From NCBI RefSeq assembly GCF_014268585.2, contig NZ_CP077092.1:372001-436000 (forward strand): 64,000 nucleotides of DNA, given 5' to 3'. Position 1 is the first letter of the stretch; every line of letters starts with the position of its first letter. The notes below the pieces were generated by a model. That model saw only the letters and a program-made list of their open reading frames with translations. It ran no database searches and was not told the origin of the DNA. The stretch is from Pseudomonas iranensis (GTDB taxonomy: Bacteria > Pseudomonadota > Gammaproteobacteria > Pseudomonadales > Pseudomonadaceae). The position numbers and the translations under genes are program-made. Positions 35,330 to 44,740 of this stretch are shown here, piece after piece.

Positions 35330-37327
35330 ATGCCTTTTATCTCGCGTTTCATCCTTCTGCTGGGAGCGCTGCTGATCAGCGCCTGCGCCCAGCAAGCCCC
35401 GGCCTTCGCGCCGCCCTCCGAGCGCCCGGTCGCGGCCAGTGAACAACCGTGGCCAAAAAACCATGTGCTCGGCATTGCCTACCACGATGTCGAAGACCGT
35501 GATCCCGATCAGGCCGTGGTGGCGGTGCGCACCGAGCGCATGATCGAGCAGCTCGCCTGGCTGCGCGAGAACGGCTACAAACCAGTGACCGTCGACCAGA
35601 TCATGGCCGCGCGCAAGGGTGGCCCGGAGCTGCCGGCGAGAGCGGTGCTGCTCAGTTTCGACGACGGTTACGCCAGCTTCTATACCCGCGTGCTGCCGGT
35701 GCTGCGCGCCTACAACTGGCCAGCCTTGCTGGCGCCGGTGGGCACCTGGATCGACACGCCGCTCAATCAACCGGTGGATTTCGCCGGCACGCCGCGTAAC
35801 CGTGACAACTTCCTGACCTGGCAGCAGATCCGCGAAATTTCCAAGTCCGGTCTGGTAGAGATCGCCGCTCACACCGATGCCAACCACAAAGGCATCCTTG
35901 GCAACCCGCAGGGCAACCTGCAGCCGGCCGCCGCGACCCGGCGTTATGACCCGGTGACCAAGCGCTATGAATCCGAAGCCGATTTCCAGGCACGCATTCG
36001 TACCGACGTGAAGAACATTTCCGAGAAGATCCGCAAGGCCACCGGTTACAAACCTCGGGTCTGGGTCTGGCCGTACGGCACCGCCGACGGTACCTCGCTG
36101 ACCGTGGTCGGTGAGGAGGGCTATGAAATGGCCCTGACCCTGGACGACGGCCTCGACACCCTCGATAACCTGATGAGCGGGCCGCGCTTCCTCGTCGCGT
36201 CCGATCCTGACGGCGAGCATTTCGCCAACAGCATCGTTTCGGTGCAGGCCGAAGGGCCGATGCGCGTGGTGCATGTCGATCTCGACAACGTCTACGACCC
36301 GGACCCGGCCCAGCAGGACATCAACCTCGGCAAACTGGTGCAGCGCATGGCTGACCTGGGCGCCAGCACGGTGTTCCTGCAAGCCTTCGCCGATCCCAAG
36401 GGCGATGGTCTGGTGCATTCGCTGTACTTCCCCAACCGCCACCTGCCGATGCGCGCCGACCTGTTCGACCGCGTCGCCTGGCAACTGCGCACCCGTGCCC
36501 ATGTGAAAGTCTTTGCTTGGATGCCGGTGCTGAGTTTCGAGCTGGATTCGAAGCTGCCGCGTGTAACCCGCTGGGACCCGAAAACCGCCATCACCTCGGT
36601 CGATCCGAAGCAGTACAAACGCCTGTCACCGTTCAATCCCGAAGTGCGCAAGATCATCGGTGAAATCTATGAAGACGTGGCGCGGCTGACCTCGGTCGAC
36701 GGCATTCTCTACCACGACGATGCGGTGCTCTCGGATTTCGAAGACGCCAGCCCGGATGCCATGAAGGCCTACGCCGCTCAAGGTCTGCCGGGTTCGATTG
36801 CCGCGCTGCGTGACGATCCGGCGGCGATGCAACGCTGGACGCGCTTCAAGAGCCGCTACCTGATCGACTTCACCAACGAACTGACCGCCAAGGTCCGTGC
36901 GATTCGCGGCCCGCAAGTGCTGACCGCGCGCAACATCTTCGCCGAACCGATGCTCAACCCTGAAAGCGAAGCGTGGTTCGCGCAGAACCTCGATGACTTC
37001 CTCGCCACCTACGACTGGACGGCGCCGATGGCCATGCCATTGATGGAAAAACAGACGCTGGCCGAATCCGGCCCGTGGCTGGAAGAACTGGTTGCCACGG
37101 TGAAGAAACGTCCCGGCGCGCTCAACCGCACCGTGTTCGAATTGCAGGCGCGTGACTGGAACCAGAAGGATCAGGCCGATATCGATGCCGTGCATCTGGC
37201 GGACTGGATGGGCCGGCTCAAGCGCCAGGGCGCGACCAGTTTCGGTTACTACCCGGACAACTTCCTCGACAACCTGCCAGACCTGAAAACCGTAAGGCCT
37301 GCACTCTCCAACAAATGGAATCCATAA
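35330..37327 (+). CDS. pgaB: PNAG N-deacetylase lipoprotein
   Basis: The protein is 665 aa. A lipoprotein signal ends LLISAC with the acylated Cys at residue 19. The polysaccharide-deacetylase domain carries the catalytic and metal residues D111, D112 (FDDGY), H181 and H186, with the same spacing as in E. coli PgaB. The C-terminal half is the TIM-barrel glycoside-hydrolase-like domain that binds and may cut PNAG ('[18 protein letters not shown]'). ATG 35330 has AGAAGAG upstream; TTG 35324 is less likely. It partly deacetylates the polymer in the periplasm, which is needed for export by PgaA. Confidence 0.94.
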   Translation: MPFISRFILLLGALLISACAQQAPAFAPPSERPVAASEQPWPKNHVLGIAYHDVEDRDPDQAVVAVRTERMIEQLAWLRENGYKPVTVDQIMAARKGGPELPARAVLLSFDDGYASFYTRVLPVLRAYNWPALLAPVGTWIDTPLNQPVDFAGTPRNRDNFLTWQQIREISKSGLVEIAAHTDANHKGILGNPQGNLQPAAATRRYDPVTKRYESEADFQARIRTDVKNISEKIRKATGYKPRVWVWPYGTADGTSLTVVGEEGYEMALTLDDGLDTLDNLMSGPRFLVASDPDGEHFANSIVSVQAEGPMRVVHVDLDNVYDPDPAQQDINLGKLVQRMADLGASTVFLQAFADPKGDGLVHSLYFPNRHLPMRADLFDRVAWQLRTRAHVKVFAWMPVLSFELDSKLPRVTRWDPKTAITSVDPKQYKRLSPFNPEVRKIIGEIYEDVARLTSVDGILYHDDAVLSDFEDASPDAMKAYAAQGLPGSIAALRDDPAAMQRWTRFKSRYLIDFTNELTAKVRAIRGPQVLTARNIFAEPMLNPESEAWFAQNLDDFLATYDWTAPMAMPLMEKQTLAESGPWLEELVATVKKRPGALNRTVFELQARDWNQKDQADIDAVHLADWMGRLKRQGATSFGYYPDNFLDNLPDLKTVRPALSNKWNP

Positions 37328-37328
37328 C

Positions 37329-38684
37329 ATGCTGGATAGACTGTTAGCCCTGCTTGTTCTGGCGATTGTCCTTGGCGTTCCGCTGGGGCTGATCTTCCTC
37401 GTGACCGGCCAGTTCCTGATGTCGTTCGTGTTCTTCTACCCACTGTTCATGTCCGGGTTGTGGATCGCCGGCGGCCTGTATTTCTGGCTGCACTGGGAGC
37501 GTCACTGGCCATGGCAGGACGACACGCTGCCGCCGCCGCTGGAAGGCGAGCCGCTGATTTCGATCCTGATTCCTTGCTACAACGAAGGCGATAACGCTGC
37601 CGATACCATTTACGCGGCGCTGGCCCAGCACTACCCGAACATCGAAGTCATCGCGATCAACGACGGCTCCAAGGACAACACTGCCGAAGTGCTCGATGCG
37701 CTGGCCAAGGAAGATCCGCGACTGCGGGTTCTGCATCTGGCGGAAAACCAGGGCAAGGCTGTGGCTCTGCGCATGGGCGCGATCGCTGCGCGCAGCGAGT
37801 ATCTGGTGTGCATCGACGGCGACGCCTTGCTGGCCCCGAACACTGCGGCTTATCTGGTCGCGCCGATGCTGGATAACGCACGTCTTGGCGCGGTCACCGG
37901 CAACCCGCGTATCCGCACGCGTTCGACCTTGATCGGGCGGGTGCAGGTCGGCGAGTTCTCTTCGATCATCGGTCTGATCAAACGCACGCAACGGGTGTTC
38001 GGGCGCATCTTTACCGTCTCCGGCGTGATCGTCGCGTTCCGTCGTACTGCGCTGAACCGGGTCGGCTACTGGAGCCCGGACATGATCACCGAAGACATCG
38101 ACATCAGCTGGAAGCTGCAACTCGATCACTGGAGCATCTTCTACGAACCGCGTGCGCTGTGCTGGATCCTCATGCCGGAAACCCTTGGTGGCCTGTGGAA
38201 GCAGCGTCTGCGCTGGGCTCAGGGCGGCGCCGAAGTGCTGTTCAAGAACATTCGCGGCATCTGGCAGTACCGCCATCGCTACCTGTGGCCGCTGCTGTTC
38301 GAGTACTGCCTGTCCACCGGTTGGGCGTTCACTTTCCTGCTGTCGGTGATTTTCTGGGGCATGGGCAAGTTCATGGTCATGCCCGACGCGATCGCCGTCG
38401 ATCACCTGATGCCACCGGCCTTTACCGGTCTGTTGCTGGCGTTCGTCTGCCTGGTGCAGTTCGCTGTCAGCATCATCATCGATCGGCGCTATGAACCGGG
38501 TCTGGGCAAGACCATGTTCTGGGTGGTCTGGTATCCGCTGGTGTTCTGGCTCGTCAGTCTGCTGACCACCCTGGTCAGCTTCCCCAAGGTGTTGTTCAGC
38601 CAACACAAAAAACGCGCGCGCTGGGTCAGTCCTGATCGGGGTATCAAACCGCTGGGCGACGACCAGGAGGAAGTCATCAAATGA
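37329..38684 (+). CDS. pgaC: PNAG synthase, family 2 glycosyltransferase
   Basis: This 451-aa inner-membrane processive glycosyltransferase polymerises UDP-GlcNAc. Two N-terminal helices are followed by the GT2 catalytic region with the signatures NDGSKDN, CIDGD, the TED motif ([10 protein letters not shown]) and QRLRW, then C-terminal helices. These are the motifs of hyaluronan- and cellulose-synthase-like enzymes. It starts two bases after the pgaB stop and ends four bases into pgaD. Activity needs PgaD, and in E. coli the pair is activated by cyclic-di-GMP. Confidence 0.94.
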   Translation: MLDRLLALLVLAIVLGVPLGLIFLVTGQFLMSFVFFYPLFMSGLWIAGGLYFWLHWERHWPWQDDTLPPPLEGEPLISILIPCYNEGDNAADTIYAALAQHYPNIEVIAINDGSKDNTAEVLDALAKEDPRLRVLHLAENQGKAVALRMGAIAARSEYLVCIDGDALLAPNTAAYLVAPMLDNARLGAVTGNPRIRTRSTLIGRVQVGEFSSIIGLIKRTQRVFGRIFTVSGVIVAFRRTALNRVGYWSPDMITEDIDISWKLQLDHWSIFYEPRALCWILMPETLGGLWKQRLRWAQGGAEVLFKNIRGIWQYRHRYLWPLLFEYCLSTGWAFTFLLSVIFWGMGKFMVMPDAIAVDHLMPPAFTGLLLAFVCLVQFAVSIIIDRRYEPGLGKTMFWVVWYPLVFWLVSLLTTLVSFPKVLFSQHKKRARWVSPDRGIKPLGDDQEEVIK

Positions 38685-39211
38685 AAATTATCCGGACTCG
38701 CCAACGGCCCTTTCTGGTGGTGATCGACGTGATCCTCACCGTCCTGGCCTGGGTCGGCCTGTTGTTCCTGCTGGTACGCGGGTTATGGCCATTGATCGAA
38801 ACCAGCGGCGGCCCGCGCATCGAGAACTCGGCGTTCGATGCCTTAGGCACTCTGCAGGTTTATATGTGGGTGGCGCTGGTCAACGCGGTAATCCTGATCG
38901 GCTGGGCGCGTTACCAGCAACGCAAAAGCCGCAGCTTCGCCCAGCGCCGTTTGCCGTCACCGGTGATTGGCGATGAAGGTCTGAGCAAGAGTTTCAAGCT
39001 GTGCGACGAGCGTTTCCAGAAATTGCGCACGCCGGGAGTGATGACCATTCACAACGATCAGGACGGCGACATCAGCCATGTCGAAACGCATTTGTGGCCG
39101 CTTCAGCAGCAAGCACTACCGGCGCCGCTGGCACCTTTGGAGCATCCACGGGTGATCTTTCTGCATGCCGAAGAAGACGACAGTCGCGAGCCGGTGAAAC
39201 GCCTGACCTGA
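38681..39211 (+). CDS. pgaD: PgaD accessory protein of PNAG synthase
   Basis: This 176-aa membrane protein has two transmembrane helices ('[29 protein letters not shown]' and '[22 protein letters not shown]') and a cytoplasmic tail that is longer than the E. coli one. It overlaps pgaC by four bases. In E. coli PgaD stabilises PgaC and helps form its cyclic-di-GMP site; the position here supports the same role. It is the last gene of the operon, and its stop lies 18 bp from the end of the convergent reductase gene. Confidence 0.88.
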   Translation: MKIIRTRQRPFLVVIDVILTVLAWVGLLFLLVRGLWPLIETSGGPRIENSAFDALGTLQVYMWVALVNAVILIGWARYQQRKSRSFAQRRLPSPVIGDEGLSKSFKLCDERFQKLRTPGVMTIHNDQDGDISHVETHLWPLQQQALPAPLAPLEHPRVIFLHAEEDDSREPVKRLT

Positions 39212-39229
39212 CCTCGTACAGCGCCGGTG

Positions 39230-40753
39230 TCAGGCCTGGATCAGCGTCCAGGCCTCTTTCATCCGCAAAGGTTGCTTCATGCGCTCAGCCAGCAGCGCCA
39301 TTGCGCGTTGCTTGTCGCAGGCCACCGCCGCAACAACGATGCCGTCTTTTGCGAACAGGCCAATGAACGGCGGCTGTTCCGGCTCACCGCTGAACTCGAC
39401 CTCGTCCCATTCTTGCGCGTGACCGAGATAGTCGTAGTTCTTGCCAAAGTGGTAGGTCCAGAAAAACGGCACATCCAGATAATGTTCCTCGCCACCGAGC
39501 ATGTTGGCCGCAGCGATGCGCGCGTGTTGCTGGGCCAGGCGCCAATGCTCAATGCGGGTTGGCTGGCCGTTCAACGGAAACGTGGCGATATCGCCGATGG
39601 CCCACAGGCCATCGGCGACGCGCATGCCGTCATCGACACGCAAGGATTGGTCTTCTTCCTTGGGCAATGATTCGAAAGGTTCAGTGGCCGGGTGAACGCC
39701 GACGCCGGCGAGAACCAGATCTGCCGCCAGCCTCAAGCCATTATCGAGCAGCACGCCCTCGACCTTGTCCTCGCCAAAGATCTGCGTAGCCTCGTGTTCG
39801 CTGATGAACTTCACCCCGTGCTCTTCGTGCAGGGCGCGAATCGCCTTGCCCACGGCCTCGCCGAATTGCTTGGCAAACGGGATCGCATGACGTGCCAGTA
39901 CGGTGACGTCGAGGCCGAACTCGCGCAGGGCTGACGCGCATTCGAGGGCGATGAAACTGTCGCCGATGATCACCGCGCGCTGGCCCGGTTGAGCGGCGTT
40001 GATGATCTGTTCAGCCTGTGCTTTCGAACGCAGGACGAAGACGTTGGCCAACTCGGCACCAGGCAGCTTCAACGGATTGGGCACGCCACCGGTGGCGAGT
40101 ACAGCGGCGTCGTAGCGCAGGATGCCGCCGTTGTTCAGATGGAGCGCTTTGCCTGGGGCGTCGAGTGAAGTCACTTCGCTTTGTGCGCGTTCAATGCGTT
40201 GCGCTTGATAGAACGCCTCATCGCGCAGGGGCGGCACTTCTTTCGGCGACATCTCCCCGGCGAGAACAAATTTGCTCAACACCGTGCGGTCGTAGCCGGC
40301 ATCCGGTTCGCCATCGACCAGCACGATGCGTCCGCCGAAACCCTTCTCCCGTAGCGCCGCCGCGCAAGCCGTGCCCGCGGCGCCGGCACCCACGACAACA
40401 AAGGTTCTTGGATCGTCAGCGGGCGGGGTGTGCGGATCGGGCAGGGGCTGGTCATCGACCCAGACTTCATCGCCGCGCAACTCCAGCGGATAGCGCTTGA
40501 GACTGTCCAGCGATGGCGGCTCGCACAGGCCACCGTCCTCGGCGCGGTACGCGGCTTTGTGCCAGGGGCAGATCAACCGGCCGTGACACAACGCCCCCTC
40601 GGCCAACGGTGCGCCGGCATGTGGACACAGGCCCTGAAACGCCCGCAACTCGCCGTTGGCACGCAGCAGGACGATCTTGCAGTCACCGATTTCGACTTGC
40701 AGGCCACGGTCTTGCGGGACGTCGGCGAAACGGGCGACACGGTGCAGGGACAT
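39230..40753 (-). CDS. Rieske-domain FAD/NAD(P) reductase (AIF-like)
   Basis: The protein is 507 aa. The first 100 residues are a Rieske [2Fe-2S] domain with C43-P-H45 and C62-P-W-H65 as ligands. The rest is a pyridine-nucleotide-disulfide-type flavoprotein with the FAD-binding GAGAAG at 122-127, an NAD(P)-binding region ('RAVIIGDSFIALECASAL', where the usual GxGxxG is GDSFIA) and the second FAD motif 'GLWAIGDIA'. This is the layout of AIFM3/nitrite-reductase-like reductases. ATG 40753 has AGGAAG six bases upstream; ATG 40774 would add seven residues. It probably passes electrons from NAD(P)H to an iron-sulfur partner; the partner is unknown. Confidence 0.85.
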   Translation of the reverse strand: MSLHRVARFADVPQDRGLQVEIGDCKIVLLRANGELRAFQGLCPHAGAPLAEGALCHGRLICPWHKAAYRAEDGGLCEPPSLDSLKRYPLELRGDEVWVDDQPLPDPHTPPADDPRTFVVVGAGAAGTACAAALREKGFGGRIVLVDGEPDAGYDRTVLSKFVLAGEMSPKEVPPLRDEAFYQAQRIERAQSEVTSLDAPGKALHLNNGGILRYDAAVLATGGVPNPLKLPGAELANVFVLRSKAQAEQIINAAQPGQRAVIIGDSFIALECASALREFGLDVTVLARHAIPFAKQFGEAVGKAIRALHEEHGVKFISEHEATQIFGEDKVEGVLLDNGLRLAADLVLAGVGVHPATEPFESLPKEEDQSLRVDDGMRVADGLWAIGDIATFPLNGQPTRIEHWRLAQQHARIAAANMLGGEEHYLDVPFFWTYHFGKNYDYLGHAQEWDEVEFSGEPEQPPFIGLFAKDGIVVAAVACDKQRAMALLAERMKQPLRMKEAWTLIQA

Positions 40754-40892
40754 TTTCGGCTTCCTCGCAGGCATTTCTCTTGTGAGTTGGCGGCGCCGCG
40801 CGAGGTTCAGCCATTTGCTACTGCCAAGGCACGAACGGTACAGCTATAGTTTGCGGGCCGACGACGGCCTCACTGCACAAGGTGCTCCCGGA

Positions 40893-41453
40893 ATGACCCG
40901 ATTGACCTCTCTCAACCCATGTCTGGCGGCCATCGCCGTGACCCTTTGCGTGCAGTTCCCGGCACAGGCCCAGGAGCGCTTCACCCTGAGCATCCCCGGC
41001 GTGTCGGATAACCGTCTGTTCACCTCAGCCGCCGCCAGCGACGCACCCGGTTGCGGCGGCAAGAACCAGTCGCCGGCGCTGAGCTGGAACGCCGGCCCGG
41101 CCGGAACCCAGAGCTACGCCATCGTCATGCACGACCCGGATGGCCAGAAAGGTCTGGGCGTCGATCACTGGATTCACTACGGCATCAAACCCACCACCCA
41201 CCAGATCGCGGCCGGCGTCGGCGCCAAATCCGCGCTCGAAGGCGTCGGCGGCACCAACAGCAAAGGCAACACCCACTACATGGGTCCGTGCCCGCCAGTG
41301 GGCGACAGCGCGCACCACTACATCATCCAGATCTACGCCCTCGATCTTGCCCCGGACGCCCTGCCTGCCGGCCTGACCCGCGCCGAGCTGATGGAGAAAA
41401 TCAAAGGCCATGTGCTGCGTAACAGCAGCGCGGTGCGGCGTTATCACCGCTGA
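40893..41453 (+). CDS. Secreted YbhB/YbcL (PEBP/RKIP-like) protein
   Basis: The protein is 186 aa. A signal peptide ends AQA before QERFTLSIPGVSDN, so it is periplasmic or secreted. The PEBP ligand pocket is visible as 'SPALSWNAGPAGTQSYAIVMHDPD' and 'DHWIHYGIKP', with 'GPCPPVGDSAHHYIIQIYALD'. ATG 40893 has AAGGTG upstream. The longer frame from 40656 overlaps the divergent reductase gene and is not needed. PEBP-like bacterial proteins bind small anionic ligands, but no clear function is known. Confidence 0.86.
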   Translation: MTRLTSLNPCLAAIAVTLCVQFPAQAQERFTLSIPGVSDNRLFTSAAASDAPGCGGKNQSPALSWNAGPAGTQSYAIVMHDPDGQKGLGVDHWIHYGIKPTTHQIAAGVGAKSALEGVGGTNSKGNTHYMGPCPPVGDSAHHYIIQIYALDLAPDALPAGLTRAELMEKIKGHVLRNSSAVRRYHR

Positions 41454-41559
41454 GGTTCGGCCGCTCACGGGCGGCTGACTGCCCTGATTCCCCAGCCATT
41501 TGGCATTGCCCCGCGAAAACGCGCACTATCGAGCCATTGCCAATGCGCTGGAGGACACC

Positions 41560-41769
41560 GTGGCAGCAAAAATCGACCGCATCGCCCAGCTACTCAACTG
41601 CCCGGAAAAGGGCGAACAAATGCGGCGCGCAGTAACCGAGACACGTAAGGAATTTCTGCTGAATCAGCCGGAAGAAGACCTCGTTGAAGAAGACGAGGTA
41701 TTTGACGAGGCTGAGGAGGAGGGGGATGACGACGATGAATATGATGAGTTTGACTGGACCACGGAATGA
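41560..41769 (+). CDS. Small acidic hypothetical protein
   Basis: The protein is 69 aa. A basic-to-neutral N-terminal helix pair ('KIDRIAQLLNCPEKGEQMRRAVTETRKEFLL') is followed by a tail of about 30 residues made mostly of Glu and Asp, ending DEFDWTTE. GTG 41560 has TGGAGGA about six bases upstream, which decides it over the upstream TTG at 41500. The acidic tail would repel nucleic acids and could mimic DNA or serve as a docking tail; this is speculation. No family function known to me. Confidence 0.6.
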   Translation: MAAKIDRIAQLLNCPEKGEQMRRAVTETRKEFLLNQPEEDLVEEDEVFDEAEEEGDDDDEYDEFDWTTE

Positions 41770-41893
41770 CGTGCTTTGAAATCCTACCTCCATAGGCGAT
41801 GGATGCGTTTGACCCTTGACCGCGAATAGCTGACGCCTGCACGCCGTTGGCTATTTGCTGATTGACCCAAGACTTCTGAAAAGAGCACTATTA

Positions 41894-41911
41894 GGTACTT
41901 TTTTACGTACC
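41894..41911. promoter_or_regulatory. Candidate operator of the second toxin-antitoxin pair
   Basis: GGTAC (41894-41898) and GTACC (41907-41911) form an inverted repeat over an AT-only-but-one spacer, 12 bp before the antitoxin ATG at 41924. Antitoxins of this type usually repress such a site. Confidence 0.4.
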
Positions 41912-41923
41912 CTTGGAGTCGTT

Positions 41924-42223
41924 ATGGAGCAGCTGCTTGCTAATCGCTCGGTGAGTATTACCGAATTGAAACGCAGTCCCAGTACGGTGATTGACCAGGC
42001 TGGGACAGAACCCATCGCCGTTCTCAACCATAACCGTCCGGCTGCCTATTTATTAGCCCATGCGACATATCAAGAACTATTGGATCGTCTTCGAGCGGCT
42101 GAATTGCGTGAAGCGATTGCTGCAAGTCGAAATGATCTTCGTCCGCCTGTTGCAGCCGATACGGTATTTGCGGAGCTTGATGCGCTTATAGATGGCATCG
42201 AAGCTGAGCAAAATCATGGATGA
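41924..42223 (+). CDS. Phd/YefM-family antitoxin
   Basis: The protein is 99 aa. The N-terminal part 'RSVSITELKRSPSTVIDQAGTEPIAVLNHNRPAAYLLAHATYQELLDRL' is the family DNA-binding fold. The tail 'ADTVFAELDALIDGIEAEQNHG' should wrap the toxin. ATG 41924 has GGAG seven bases upstream; the longer frame from 41855 starts in the promoter palindrome area and is rejected. The gene ends in ATGA overlap with the toxin. It is related to the orphan antitoxin at 22973. Confidence 0.87.
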   Translation: MEQLLANRSVSITELKRSPSTVIDQAGTEPIAVLNHNRPAAYLLAHATYQELLDRLRAAELREAIAASRNDLRPPVAADTVFAELDALIDGIEAEQNHG

Positions 42224-42534
42224 AGCGATTATTATTTTCTGAAATCTCTCGAGATGATCTGTTGCAGATTGCCCGCTATATCGCTCGTGACAATCCTGGA
42301 CGTGCTCGTTCTTTCGTCGCCGAATTACGTATGCGATGTGCTCGATTGACCAGTTTGCCAAATCAAGGAATTGCCCGGGAGGATTGCGCCAGAGGTCTGA
42401 AAATGATCACTCACGGCAGATACCTCATTTTCTACTCAATATTGAAAAGTGATGTGCTGATAGAGCGGGTACTACGTGGCGCGCGGGATATAACGCGGCT
42501 ATTTGATACCCCCACCACGGATCAGCCTCAATAA
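42220..42534 (+). CDS. RelE/ParE-superfamily toxin
   Basis: The protein is 104 aa. 'RLLFSEISRDDLLQIARYIARDNPGRARSFVAELRMRC' is the usual helical hairpin. 'MITHGRYLIFYSILKSDVLIERVLRGARDITRLF' is the ParE-type beta-sheet core with the 'RVLRGARD' ending. ParE-like members poison DNA gyrase, while RelE-like ones cut mRNA; this sequence looks closer to ParE, but the target is inference. It is complete and coupled to its antitoxin, so the module should be functional. A strong bidirectional terminator follows. Confidence 0.86.
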   Translation: MKRLLFSEISRDDLLQIARYIARDNPGRARSFVAELRMRCARLTSLPNQGIAREDCARGLKMITHGRYLIFYSILKSDVLIERVLRGARDITRLFDTPTTDQPQ

Positions 42535-42558
42535 GTCTCATATATCGTTACCCACAAA

Positions 42559-42589
42559 AAAGCCCCGGACCATCACAGTCCGGGGCTTT
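42559..42589. terminator. Bidirectional terminator between toxin and tRNA-Arg
   Basis: AAAGCCCCGGAC (42559-42570) pairs with GTCCGGGGCTTT (42578-42589), a 12-bp stem with a 7-base loop. The minus-strand reading has a run of six T, so it ends the tRNA transcript; the plus-strand T-run is shorter and can end the toxin transcript. Confidence 0.85.
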
Positions 42590-42602
42590 CTCGTTTGATT
42601 CA

Positions 42603-42679
42603 TGGTGCACCAGGCGGGATTCGAACCCACGACCCCTGCCTTCGGAGGGCAGTACTCTATCCAGCTGAGCTACTGGTGC
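42603..42679 (-). tRNA. tRNA-Arg (anticodon CCG)
   Basis: On the minus strand the 77-base sequence begins GCACCAG and ends CTGGTGC-ACCA, so acceptor arms and an encoded CCA are present. The D-arm (GCTCAGCTGGATAGAG), the anticodon stem CTGCC/GGCAG with loop CTCCGAA (anticodon CCG, reading CGG Arg codons) and the T-arm GTGGGTTCGAATCCCGC are all intact. No integrase or duplicated 3' end is seen near it. Confidence 0.95.
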
Positions 42680-43112
42680 AGCGGGCGACATCATACCTAG
42701 GTCGGCTCGGGGCGTCCATGCCGGGTTTGGCGGGTTTTGTCAGTGTGCGTGTCGGCACAAAATCGCTGCATTCCTTAAAGCGGTAACGTCCTGCAAAACC
42801 CTCGCTTGGCGCTTTGCCGGGGTTGATCTAAGGTTTTTCCTGCGGCAAGGGTTTTCGGTACGTTGATCTGAAAAGCGGCATTTTTGTTCTTTTTTTCGAA
42901 CGACCTATTGTCCTTTACCCCCTTTGAACCTACGATCCGTTTGAGATTTCAAACGCTCTTTGGCGGGATGTTGCAGCGCAAGTGCGCCCGGTCGTGCACT
43001 GTTGATGCGCCACAATCCGCTCACTGATTTCCCTGACGGCAGCCTTGCGAGGCGCCTTTCTACAATCATAATTTGCTCCGCGCAGGCCGCGGTGCTGTTA
43101 AGGAAAGCCGAC
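42680..43112 (+). promoter_or_regulatory. 433-bp gap before gabD with a possible promoter
   Basis: This gap holds the start side of the tRNA gene (minus) and the gabD promoter (plus). TTGCGA at 43045-43050 and CATAAT at 43067-43072 give a plausible -35/-10 pair with a 16-bp spacer, ending about 40 bp before gabD. A sequence TGGCGGGATGTTGCA near 42961 resembles a sigma-54 site, but its spacing is one base short. No further gene is seen. Confidence 0.35.
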
Positions 43113-44555
43113 ATGCAGCTTAAAGACACCCAGTTGTTCCGCCAGCAAGCCTTCATCGATGGCGCTTGGGTCGATGCCGACAACGGTCAGACGATCAAGG
43201 TCAACAACCCGGCCACCGGCGAAATCCTCGGCACCGTGCCGAAGATGGGCGCCGCTGAAACCCGCCGTGCCATCGAGGCCGCCGACAAGGCGCTGCCGGC
43301 CTGGCGTGCACTGACCGCCAAAGAGCGTGCCGGCAAGCTGCGTCGCTGGTTCGAACTGATGATCGAGAACCAGGACGACCTCGCGCGCCTGATGACCCTC
43401 GAGCAAGGCAAGCCGCTGGCCGAAGCCAAGGGCGAAATCGTTTACGCCGCATCGTTCATCGAGTGGTTCGCCGAAGAAGCCAAGCGCATCTACGGTGATG
43501 TGATTCCAGGCCACCAGCCGGACAAGCGCCTGATCGTGATCAAGCAGCCGATCGGCGTCACAGCTGCGATCACCCCGTGGAACTTCCCGGCAGCAATGAT
43601 CACTCGCAAGGCCGGCCCGGCGCTGGCCGCCGGTTGCACCATGGTGCTCAAGCCGGCTTCGCAAACTCCGTTTTCCGCTTTCGCCCTGGCCGAACTGGCT
43701 CAGCGTGCAGGCATTCCGGCGGGCGTGTTCAGCGTGGTATCCGGCAGCGCCGGCGACATCGGCAGCGAGCTGACCAGCAACCCGATCGTGCGCAAACTGT
43801 CCTTCACCGGCTCGACCGAAATCGGTCGCCAGTTGATGGCCGAATGCGCCAAGGACATCAAGAAAGTCTCGCTGGAACTGGGCGGCAACGCGCCGTTCAT
43901 CGTGTTCGACGACGCCGATCTGGATAAGGCCGTCGAAGGCGCGATCATTTCCAAGTACCGCAACAACGGTCAGACCTGCGTCTGCGCCAACCGTCTGTAC
44001 ATTCAGGACGCGGTCTACGATGCGTTCGCCGAGAAGCTGAAAGTGGCGGTGGCCAAACTGAAGATCGGCAACGGTCTGGAAGACGGCACCACCACCGGCC
44101 CGCTGATCGACGAAAAAGCCGTGGCCAAGGTTCAGGAACACATCGCTGACGCCGTAAGCAAAGGCGCCACCGTACTGGCTGGCGGCAAGGCGATGGAAGG
44201 CAACTTCTTCGAGCCCACCATCCTCACCAACGTGCCGAAAAACGCGGCCGTGGCCAAGGAAGAAACCTTTGGTCCGCTGGCGCCGCTGTTCCGCTTCAAA
44301 GACGAAGCCGAAGTGATCGCCATGTCCAACGACACCGAATTCGGTCTGGCCTCGTATTTCTATGCACGTGATCTGGGCCGCGTGTTCCGTGTCGCCGAAG
44401 CGCTGGAGTACGGCATGGTCGGCGTCAACACCGGGCTGATCTCCAACGAAGTCGCGCCGTTTGGCGGCATCAAGGCTTCCGGCCTGGGCCGTGAAGGCTC
44501 CAAGTACGGCATTGAAGATTACCTGGAAATCAAATACCTCTGCCTGGGCATCTAA
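43113..44555 (+). CDS. gabD: Succinate-semialdehyde dehydrogenase, NADP-dependent
   Basis: The protein is 480 aa. It oxidises succinate semialdehyde to succinate in 4-aminobutyrate breakdown. It is an aldehyde dehydrogenase with the general-base Glu at residue 255 (LELGGNAPF) and the nucleophile Cys at 289 (NGQTCVCANR), where the second Cys two residues on is typical of GabD. The cofactor-binding segment includes 'GVTAAITPWNFPAAM' and 'SFTGSTEIG'. ATG 43113 has AAGGA upstream; the longer frame from 42960 lacks a site. gabT follows 185 bp later. Confidence 0.94.
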   Translation: MQLKDTQLFRQQAFIDGAWVDADNGQTIKVNNPATGEILGTVPKMGAAETRRAIEAADKALPAWRALTAKERAGKLRRWFELMIENQDDLARLMTLEQGKPLAEAKGEIVYAASFIEWFAEEAKRIYGDVIPGHQPDKRLIVIKQPIGVTAAITPWNFPAAMITRKAGPALAAGCTMVLKPASQTPFSAFALAELAQRAGIPAGVFSVVSGSAGDIGSELTSNPIVRKLSFTGSTEIGRQLMAECAKDIKKVSLELGGNAPFIVFDDADLDKAVEGAIISKYRNNGQTCVCANRLYIQDAVYDAFAEKLKVAVAKLKIGNGLEDGTTTGPLIDEKAVAKVQEHIADAVSKGATVLAGGKAMEGNFFEPTILTNVPKNAAVAKEETFGPLAPLFRFKDEAEVIAMSNDTEFGLASYFYARDLGRVFRVAEALEYGMVGVNTGLISNEVAPFGGIKASGLGREGSKYGIEDYLEIKYLCLGI

Positions 44556-44740
44556 GCCGGGAAAGGGATCGCTGCAAACGCAAAGGGCACGAGAGCGCTG
44601 TCCCTTTGCGTGGTTTCAAACAGAAATTTTCTCTGCGGCCGGGAACGCCGTGGCAGTCGATCATCGCATGCTGCCACCGCCGATTCCTCCCGCTTCATCC
44701 TTGAACCACGCCGCCCGATGAGCGGCGAATGAGGACTGTA

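Noticed and set aside
32861..36502. Minus-strand open frame of 1,213 codons across pgaA and pgaB
   Set aside because: High GC leaves an open antisense frame; the product is His/Gln/Arg-rich without domains, while the plus strand has clear pgaA and pgaB.
40656..40892. N-terminal extension of the YbhB-like gene
   Set aside because: It would overlap the divergent reductase gene and place the signal peptide internally; ATG 40893 has a good ribosome site directly before the signal peptide.
42595..42786. Short plus-strand frame containing GGIRTHDP
   Set aside because: It is the well-known false translation of the complement of a tRNA gene (tRNA-Arg here).
42961..42977. Sigma-54-like sequence TGGCGGGATGTTGCA before gabD
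   Set aside because: The distance between the GG and GC elements is nine bases, one short of the required ten.
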